Below are positions 58,261 to 64,000 of a stretch of DNA of 64,000 nucleotides, one piece after another. The translations under genes and the position numbers were made by a program. The DNA is taken from NCBI GenBank assembly GCA_016717345.1, contig JADKFR010000003.1, positions 248,001 to 312,000 on the forward strand. The letters run 5' to 3'. Source of the DNA: Propionibacteriaceae bacterium (GTDB lineage Bacteria; Actinomycetota; Actinomycetes; Propionibacteriales; Propionibacteriaceae). The notes below the pieces were generated by a model. That model made no database searches. It had not been told where the DNA came from and was given only the letters and a program-made list of their open reading frames with translations. Position 1 is the stretch's first letter. Every line of letters starts with the position of its first letter.

Positions 58261-59244
58261 TTGAGTTCCATGATCCGTCGCCCACGGCGACTCCGCACCA
58301 CCCCGGCCATGCGTCGAATGGTGGCCGAAACCCGAGTCCATCCCGCGCAACTCGTGCTGCCGGTCTTCGTCCAGGACGGGATCTCTTCGCCGGTCGCGAT
58401 CAGCAGCATGCCCGGCGTCGAACGCCACAGCATCGACTCGCTCCCGTCCCTGATGGCCACGGCGACCGCCGCCGGGATCGGGGGCGTGATGCTTTTCGGG
58501 GTGCCGCGCGAGGACGACAAGGACGCGACCGGCTCGCACGCGCTGCGGCCCGACGGGATCCTCAATCGGGCGCTGTCCGTGGCTCGCCGGGAGGCCGGAG
58601 ACCGGTTGGTGGTGATGGCCGACACCTGCCTGGACGAGTACACCGACCACGGGCATTGTGGCGTCCTCGATGCCGCTGGACGCGTCGACAACGATGCCAC
58701 CGTCGGGCTCTACGTCGAGCAGGCGATCGTCCAGGCAACTGCCGGAGCCGACGTCGTCTCCCCCTCCGGCATGATGGACGGTCAGGTCGCCGCGATCCGG
58801 AACGGGCTGGACGGTGCCGGGTTCACCGACGTGGCCATCCTTGCCTACGCCGTGAAGTACGCCTCCGCCTTCTACGGACCATTCCGGGAGGCCGTCGCCT
58901 CCTCGCTGCAAGGCGACCGACGAAGCTATCAACAGGATCCGGCGAACCGCCGCGAAGGCGCACTGGAGGCCCGGTTGGACGAGGCCCAGGGCGCCGATCT
59001 GGTGATGGTGAAGCCCGCGGGTTACTACCTCGACGTGCTGGCCGACGTCGCCGCCCAGTCGTCGGTTCCGGTCGCGGCCTACCAGGTGTCCGGCGAGTAC
59101 GCGATGATCGCCGCCGCGGCCCAGCGCGGCTGGCTGGACGGCCCGGAGGCCTTGGCCGAATCCGTGACGGCGATCGCCCGCGCCGGTGCCGACGTGATCC
59201 TCACCTACGCCGCCCTCGAACTGGCCGGCAGGTGGCAGGCATGA
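58261..59244 (+). CDS. hemB: Delta-aminolevulinic acid dehydratase (porphobilinogen synthase)
   Basis: 327 residues. Condenses two 5-aminolevulinates to porphobilinogen. Metal-site region TCLDEYTDHGHCG has Cys-x-Asp rather than the Cys-x-Cys of zinc enzymes, a mixed type common in Actinobacteria. Both Schiff-base lysines are present: AILAYAVKYASAFYGPF and DLVMVKPAGYYLDVL. The start is TTG 58261, with AGGAGG at good spacing; ATG 58270 is the alternative. 29 bp after hemD and overlapping hemL-cobA by 4 nt. Confidence 0.96.
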   Translation: MSSMIRRPRRLRTTPAMRRMVAETRVHPAQLVLPVFVQDGISSPVAISSMPGVERHSIDSLPSLMATATAAGIGGVMLFGVPREDDKDATGSHALRPDGILNRALSVARREAGDRLVVMADTCLDEYTDHGHCGVLDAAGRVDNDATVGLYVEQAIVQATAGADVVSPSGMMDGQVAAIRNGLDGAGFTDVAILAYAVKYASAFYGPFREAVASSLQGDRRSYQQDPANRREGALEARLDEAQGADLVMVKPAGYYLDVLADVAAQSSVPVAAYQVSGEYAMIAAAAQRGWLDGPEALAESVTAIARAGADVILTYAALELAGRWQA

Positions 59245-61313
59245 GCATGCGGGAGCAGTTCGAACGGGCCTGTGAGGTCATCCCGGGTGGGGTGTCCTCA
59301 CCGGTACGGGCCTTCGGTTCGGTGGGTGGCACGCCGGTGTTCATCGCTTCCGCTGCCGGCCCGCGGGTCTTCGACACCGACGGGCGCGCCTACCTCGACC
59401 TGGTCGGCTCCTGGGGTCCGGCGCTGCTGGGACATGCCCACCCCGACGTGGTGGCAGCGGTGCAGGCCGCCGCTGCCCGGGGACTCTCGTTCGGCGCGCC
59501 CACACTCGCCGAGGTGGAACTCGCCGAGCTGATTCGAACCAGGGTGCCCGCCGCTGAGAAGGTGCGCTTCGTCTCCACCGGGACGGAAGCCACCATGACG
59601 GCGATCCGGCTCGCGCGCGGTGCCACGCAGCGGCCACTGATCGTGAAGTTCGCCGGCTGTTACCACGGGCACTCGGACGGGCTGTTGGCCGCGGCAGGTT
59701 CTGGACTGGCCACCGCGGGGCAGCCGGGTTCGGCCGGCGTGACGGCCGCAGCGGCAGCGCAGACCCTGGTGCTGCCCTACAACGACACCACTGCCCTGGC
59801 TGCCGCCTTCGACCGGCACGGTGACCGCATTGCCGCGGTGATCACCGAGCCGGCGGCCGCGAACATGGGCGTGGTCCCCCCCGCCCCCGGCTTCAATGCG
59901 GCCCTTCGTCAGATCACTGCCAAGCATGGCGCTCTCTTGATCTTCGATGAGGTGCTGACCGGGTTCCGGGTTGGCCCAGCGGGGTGGTGGGGGCTGGAGA
60001 ACACCGCCGCGGAACTCGACCCCGATCTGTTCACGTTCGGGAAGGTGGTCGGCGGCGGCATGCCGCTCGCAGCCCTCGGCGGGCCGGCGGCGGTCATGGA
60101 CCTGCTCGCACCGCTGGGTCCGGTCTACCAGGCCGGGACGTTGTCGGGGAATCCGCTCGCCACCGCTGCGGGGATCGCCACCCTGACCCTGGCCGACGAC
60201 GCGGTCTACGCTTCGGTCGACGCGGCCGCGGCCCGGCTCTCGACGTCGGTGGGCGCCGCGCTCGAGGCCGCCGGGGTTCCCCACCGCGTCCAACACGCCG
60301 GATCGCTGTTCTCGGTGTTCTGGGGCGAGGCGCCGGCGGCGGAACCCGTCCGCAACTACGCCCAGGCCCAAGCCCAGGACCCGCGGCGTTACCAGGCCTT
60401 CTTCCACGCCATGTTGGAGGGCGGGGTGGCCCTGCCACCGTCCGCCTTCGAAGCCTGGTTCCTCTCGGCCGCCCACGATGACGAGGCCCTGACGGGGATC
60501 GAGGCGGTCCTGCCGCAGGCTGCGGAGGCCGCCGCCCGGGTGCGGCCCGAGCCGCGTCCGGTTCCCGTCACCCCACCCAAGGCGGCGAAGGGGATGGTCA
60601 GCCTGGTCGGAGGGGGCCCCGGAGACCCTGGACTGCTGACCCTGGCCGGAGCGGACTGCCTCGCCGAGGCGGACGTGGTGCTCTACGACCACCTGGCACC
60701 GTACGAGAGCCTCCAACTGGCCCGGCCCGGGGCGGAACTGGTGGATGTCGGGAAGCTGCCACGCGGTGAGTTCACGCCGCAGGAGGACATCAACCGACTC
60801 CTCATCGAACACGCCCGCGCCGGCAAACGGGTCGTGCGTTTCAAGGGCGGAGACGTGTTCGTCTTCGGCCGGGGCGGTGAGGAGTGGGAGGCGTGCAACG
60901 CAGCGGGTATCCCCGTCCAGATCATCCCGGGGGTGACCTCGGCGACCTCCGCGCCCGGATTGGCCGGTATTCCCGTCACCCATCGCGGCCTGAGCCAGGG
61001 GTTCACCGTGGTGTCCGCCCATGTCGGTCCCGAGTCGCCGCGCTCCACCCTCAACTGGGAGGCATTGGCCACCAACGCCACGACGCTGGTGGTCCTGATG
61101 GGTGTCAAGACGCTGCCCGAGGTGTGCGCCGGACTCGTATCCCGCGGCATGGATGCGTCCACGCCCGCAGCGATCATCCACAAGGCCGCCAGCCCCGACA
61201 TGGGCGTCGTCCGCGGGACGGTCAGCACGCTTGCACAACTGGCAGCCGAGGCCGGAATCACCGCGCCGGCGATCACCGTCATCGGCGCGGTGGCCGGTCT
61301 CGACCTGGCCTGA
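59241..61313 (+). CDS. hemL: HemL-CobA fusion: glutamate-1-semialdehyde 2,1-aminomutase + uroporphyrinogen-III C-methyltransferase
   Basis: One uninterrupted 690-residue frame. Residues 1-432 form a complete HemL: NVIP-type start FERACEVIPGGVSSPVRAFG, FVSTGTEATMTAIRLARGAT, CYHGHSDG, LLIFDEVLTGFRV, and PLP Lys268 in FTFGKVVGGGMPLAALGG. A Pro-rich linker follows (about 433-450: RVRPEPRPVPVTPPKAAKG). Residues 451-690 form a complete SUMT/CobA: LVGGGPGDPGLLTLAGADC, VVRFKGGDVFVFGRGGEE, and IPGVTSATSAPGLAGIPVTH. The first domain makes ALA, the second methylates uroporphyrinogen III to precorrin-2 for sirohaem and cobalamin. ATG 59241 overlaps the hemB stop (ATGA). An internal ATG at 60594 could also start a separate CobA, but no stop ends HemL before it. 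Confidence 0.93.
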   Translation: MSMREQFERACEVIPGGVSSPVRAFGSVGGTPVFIASAAGPRVFDTDGRAYLDLVGSWGPALLGHAHPDVVAAVQAAAARGLSFGAPTLAEVELAELIRTRVPAAEKVRFVSTGTEATMTAIRLARGATQRPLIVKFAGCYHGHSDGLLAAAGSGLATAGQPGSAGVTAAAAAQTLVLPYNDTTALAAAFDRHGDRIAAVITEPAAANMGVVPPAPGFNAALRQITAKHGALLIFDEVLTGFRVGPAGWWGLENTAAELDPDLFTFGKVVGGGMPLAALGGPAAVMDLLAPLGPVYQAGTLSGNPLATAAGIATLTLADDAVYASVDAAAARLSTSVGAALEAAGVPHRVQHAGSLFSVFWGEAPAAEPVRNYAQAQAQDPRRYQAFFHAMLEGGVALPPSAFEAWFLSAAHDDEALTGIEAVLPQAAEAAARVRPEPRPVPVTPPKAAKGMVSLVGGGPGDPGLLTLAGADCLAEADVVLYDHLAPYESLQLARPGAELVDVGKLPRGEFTPQEDINRLLIEHARAGKRVVRFKGGDVFVFGRGGEEWEACNAAGIPVQIIPGVTSATSAPGLAGIPVTHRGLSQGFTVVSAHVGPESPRSTLNWEALATNATTLVVLMGVKTLPEVCAGLVSRGMDASTPAAIIHKAASPDMGVVRGTVSTLAQLAAEAGITAPAITVIGAVAGLDLA

Positions 61314-61325
61314 GCTCGCGCAGGG

Positions 61326-63839
61326 TCAGAAGGCCCGCAGGGCAGCGCCGGTGACCCTGGCCGCTTCGGCGATCGCAGCGTCCCGAGCGGCCGCGGTGTC
61401 GGCGTCGGTCAGCGTCCTGTCGGAGGCGCGGAAGCGCAGCGCGAAGGCGACCGACTTCTGGCCCGCCGGCACCTGCCCGCCGGTGAAGACGTCGAACAGT
61501 GTCACCGATTCCAGCAGTTCCCCGGCCCCGTCCCGCAAAGCCTGCTCCACGACTCCGGCGGGCACCTCCTGGGACACCACCAGGGCGACGTCCTCCTTGG
61601 CCACGGGATGCCCCGAAACACTCACGATGGAGCCGCGCTGCGGGGCGAGCCGCAGCAGGTGATCCAGGTCGAGCTCCACCGCCGCCGTGCGGGGAGGGAG
61701 GCCGAACGCCTTGCAGACCCGGGGGTGCAGTTCGCCCGCATGGCCGATCACGTCGGCTCCCAGCGTGAGTTCGGCGCAGCGTCCGGGATGCCAGGGAGCC
61801 ACGTCCGTCGACGTCCGCGTCAGCGCGGCACCAACCGTCGCGGCGACGACGTCGGCAAAGGCGAGGGCTTGTTGCCAGCCGGCCGGCTGACCGGCTCCCT
61901 GCCAGCCCGGACGGCGCCACTGCCCACACAGGACGGCCGCCAGATGCCGCGGTTGGACGGGTAGCGCCACCTCGATCGCCGCGAGTTCCTCGGCGCCCGG
62001 ACGACCACTGACCGCGGGAATCGGGGCAGCCCCCCCTGAACCGGTGAAGAAGACGCGGCCGGCTTCGAACAGGGCCAGATCATCGTTTCCCCGCGAGGTG
62101 TTGCGGGCGACGGCGGCGAACAGGCCGGGCAGGATCGTGGTACGAAGGTACGGCTGGGTTTCCGCCAGCGGGTTGGCCAGCCGGACGAGTCGGCGGCGCT
62201 CATCGGCCACCGACACGCCCATCCGGTCCAGGTCCTCGGCCGAGCCGAACGGGAAGGTCAACACCTCGACGAAGCCTGACGCCGCGAGCGCGGCATTGAT
62301 GGCCCGACGGCCGCGCTGACCTGGGGTGAAGCCGCGTCCGACCGGGGCGGCCGGGACAACCGAAGGGATGGCTTCGAAACCGAGCTTGCGGCCGACCTCC
62401 TCCACGTAGTCGTAGGGATCGACCAGGTCGGGACGCCAGGTGGGCGGCAGGAGTTCCAGCCCGGCCGCGGTTTCCGCGACGGCGACGCCGCTGGCCCGCA
62501 GGATGGCGGCCACCGCCTCGGACCCCACCTCGACCCCGAGTACCCGTGAGGGAAGGTCGGCGTCGATCAGCTGCACCGGCATGGCGGGAAGGGACCCCGC
62601 CACCGTCTCGTCCCTGGACAATGCGCCTCCGGCCAACTCCACCAGCAGCTGGGCTGCCAGGTGTGCGGCGCTGTAGGCGGCGTTCGGATCAACACCCCGG
62701 TGGAAGCGCTTGGAGGCCTCCGAGGGAAGGTTGTGGCGGCGCAGCGTCCGGGAGATGGTGGTCGGGTCGAAGTGAGCGGCCTCGATGACCACCGACGTGG
62801 TGTCCTCGCGCAGTTCGGTGCTTTCGCCGCCCATGACGCCGGCCAGCCCGATGGGGCCGGAATCGTCGGTGATCAGCAGGTCGTCGACGTCGAGGCTTCG
62901 GGTCACCGAATCCAGGGTGACCAACTGTTCACCGGCAGTCGCCTTGCGGACCACGATCGGGCCGGCCAGGAGGGCGGCGTCGTAAGCGTGCAACGGCTGC
63001 CCGGTTTCGAGCATCACGTAGTTGGTGATGTCGACGGCGAGCGAGATCGATCGCATCCCAGCCATCACCAGGCGGCGCGCCATCCATCGCGGGGTGGGTT
63101 TCGATGGATCGATCCCCGTCACGCCGAGCGCCACGAACAGGGGACAGGCCGCGTCCGCCAACACCACCGGATAGCCGTCGGATACCGCAGCCGGGGTCGG
63201 GCGGTCGATGACGTCGGTGAAGGCCACGCCGAGGTTCTGCCCCGCTTCGCGCGCCAGCCCCCGAATGCTCAGGCAGTAGCCGATGTCGGGAGACACGTCG
63301 ATGTCGAGCACATCGTCGCGCAGCAAGAGCGCCGCGGACGGGTCATCGCCGGGGCTCAAGGCGATGCCCTCGATCACCGGCGGCAGCACGATGATGCCGG
63401 TGTGATCGTGGCCGATCCCCAGCTCGTCCTCGGCGCAGATCATGCCGTCCGAGACGTGGCCGTAGGTCTTGCGGGCCGCGATCGTGAACCCGCCGGCCAG
63501 TGTGCTGCCCGGCAGGGCCACCACGACGAGGTCCCCGACCTCGAAGTTGTGCGCCCCACAGACCACGCTGCGACAGCCCCCGGGGTGGGCGGGGTGAGGT
63601 TCGTTGTGCGCAGACCCCACGTCCACCTGGACCCACCGAATCACCTTGCCGTTCTTCTGCGGCTCGTCCACCGTGGCGAGGACGCGTCCGACCACGACCG
63701 GTCCGTCGATCTCGGTTCCGACGCTCTCCACTGTCTCGACCTCGAGCCCGGCCCGGATCAGCACCTCACCGAGTTCGCGCCCGGTGATGCCCTCCGGCAG
63801 CGCCACGTGCTCGGCCAGCCATCCCAGTGGCGCCTTCAT
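61326..63839 (-). CDS. pheT: Phenylalanyl-tRNA synthetase beta subunit
   Basis: 837 residues, bacterial large form. N-terminal MKAPLGWLAEHVALPEGITG, OB-fold tRNA-binding domain (VVCGAHNFEVGDLVVVALPG), B3/B4 editing domain, B5 (RVLGVEVGSEAVAAILRASG), the catalytic-like core (YLRTTILPGLFAAVARNTSR), and the C-terminal FDX-ACB anticodon domain (SGHPVAKEDVALVVSQEVPA). ATG 63839 overlaps the pheS stop by 3-4 nt. Convergent with hemL-cobA (12 bp). Confidence 0.97.
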   Translation of the reverse strand: MKAPLGWLAEHVALPEGITGRELGEVLIRAGLEVETVESVGTEIDGPVVVGRVLATVDEPQKNGKVIRWVQVDVGSAHNEPHPAHPGGCRSVVCGAHNFEVGDLVVVALPGSTLAGGFTIAARKTYGHVSDGMICAEDELGIGHDHTGIIVLPPVIEGIALSPGDDPSAALLLRDDVLDIDVSPDIGYCLSIRGLAREAGQNLGVAFTDVIDRPTPAAVSDGYPVVLADAACPLFVALGVTGIDPSKPTPRWMARRLVMAGMRSISLAVDITNYVMLETGQPLHAYDAALLAGPIVVRKATAGEQLVTLDSVTRSLDVDDLLITDDSGPIGLAGVMGGESTELREDTTSVVIEAAHFDPTTISRTLRRHNLPSEASKRFHRGVDPNAAYSAAHLAAQLLVELAGGALSRDETVAGSLPAMPVQLIDADLPSRVLGVEVGSEAVAAILRASGVAVAETAAGLELLPPTWRPDLVDPYDYVEEVGRKLGFEAIPSVVPAAPVGRGFTPGQRGRRAINAALAASGFVEVLTFPFGSAEDLDRMGVSVADERRRLVRLANPLAETQPYLRTTILPGLFAAVARNTSRGNDDLALFEAGRVFFTGSGGAAPIPAVSGRPGAEELAAIEVALPVQPRHLAAVLCGQWRRPGWQGAGQPAGWQQALAFADVVAATVGAALTRTSTDVAPWHPGRCAELTLGADVIGHAGELHPRVCKAFGLPPRTAAVELDLDHLLRLAPQRGSIVSVSGHPVAKEDVALVVSQEVPAGVVEQALRDGAGELLESVTLFDVFTGGQVPAGQKSVAFALRFRASDRTLTDADTAAARDAAIAEAARVTGAALRAF

Positions 63840-64000
63840 CGCGCAACCCCCTTCAACGACCGGCTGAACCGCACGTCGCCCTCCACCATGTCCCGCATGT
63901 CAGCGGCGTTGTTGCGGAACATCAGCGTCCGCTCGATTCCCATCCCGAACGCGAACCCGGAGTAGACGTCGGTGTCGATGCCGCAGGCGGCCAGCACGCG
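63836..64000 (-). CDS. pheS: Phenylalanyl-tRNA synthetase alpha subunit, C-terminal end only
   Basis: The last 54 codons are in the window. RVLAACGIDTDVYSGFAFGM followed by GIERTLMFRNNAADMRDMVE is the class II motif 3 region and C-terminus of PheS. Stop TGA 63836 overlaps the pheT start, as in the usual pheST operon. Confidence 0.94.
   Translation of the reverse strand, partial: RVLAACGIDTDVYSGFAFGMGIERTLMFRNNAADMRDMVEGDVRFSRSLKGVAR

Noticed and set aside
58656..59240. Upstream extension of the hemL-cobA frame
   Set aside because: It is an out-of-frame reading of hemB with Arg-rich content; ATG 59241 with ATGA overlap is the proper start.

Overview
This is a GC-rich actinobacterial (Actinomycetota) chromosome segment made almost entirely of core genes. 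Support comes from a Pup ligase (PafA) next to PafB/PafC, TatA/TatC and a HelY-type helicase, a TlyA rRNA methyltransferase next to NAD kinase and RecN, many GTG starts, and a 16S-23S-5S rRNA operon without tRNAs in its spacer. The order tyrS / TPR protein / HAD phosphatase / 58-aa protein / tlyA / nadK / recN / pyrG / NUDIX / xerD / parA / scpA / scpB / rluB follows, from memory, the Mycobacterium tuberculosis Rv1689-Rv1711 neighbourhood with insertions and losses. Propionibacteriaceae is plausible, but I cannot confirm the family without a 16S comparison.

Layout. 1-13.9 kb: branched-chain amino acid genes (cimA, ilvE divergent from leuB, and ilvB-ilvN-ilvC behind a peptide-coding attenuator), with thiol peroxidase, a frameshifted CtpE-like P-type ATPase, a secreted thioester-like surface protein, a DeaD helicase and an ArfB-like hydrolase. 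14-16.8 kb: secreted SpoIID/LGFP protein, HIT protein, hisF. 16.8-27.2 kb: pafA, FKBP lipoprotein, (gluQ on the other strand), pafB, pafC, tatA, tatC, lipid kinase, helY. 27.2-42.9 kb: a long minus-strand gene train with TPR protein, HAD phosphatase, biotin ECF transporter (bioY and its two partners), 58-aa protein, tlyA, nadK, recN, pyrG, NUDIX, xerD, parA, a putative ribbon-helix-helix protein, scpA, scpB, rluB. 43.0-48.2 kb: rRNA operon on the minus strand with two good promoters and a 23S processing stem. 48.6-56.6 kb: tyrS and an arginine cluster argC-J-B-D-R-H that lacks argF and argG. 56.6-61.3 kb: HAD phosphatase and tetrapyrrole genes hemD, hemB and a single-frame HemL-CobA fusion. 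61.3-64 kb: pheT and the end of pheS.

The most unusual protein is the 690-residue fusion of glutamate-1-semialdehyde aminomutase with uroporphyrinogen-III C-methyltransferase. Other points are an ilv leader peptide (MRSTLIVVSQRVA) whose start codon sits at the predicted transcription start, a recurrent TANNNT-N6-8-RTG arrangement suggesting many leaderless mRNAs, a TPR protein with about 15 copies of a 57-60 bp repeat, and pafA without dop/pup/prcBA beside it.

Sequence quality caveat: the P-type ATPase, argB (twice) and the TPR repeat tract (several times) carry small indels, mostly beside G/C runs. argB is an essential-type biosynthetic gene within an otherwise intact operon, so base-calling error is at least as likely as true decay. 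I saw no tRNA gene, insertion sequence, prophage, CRISPR array or defence system, and no clearly novel multi-gene system.
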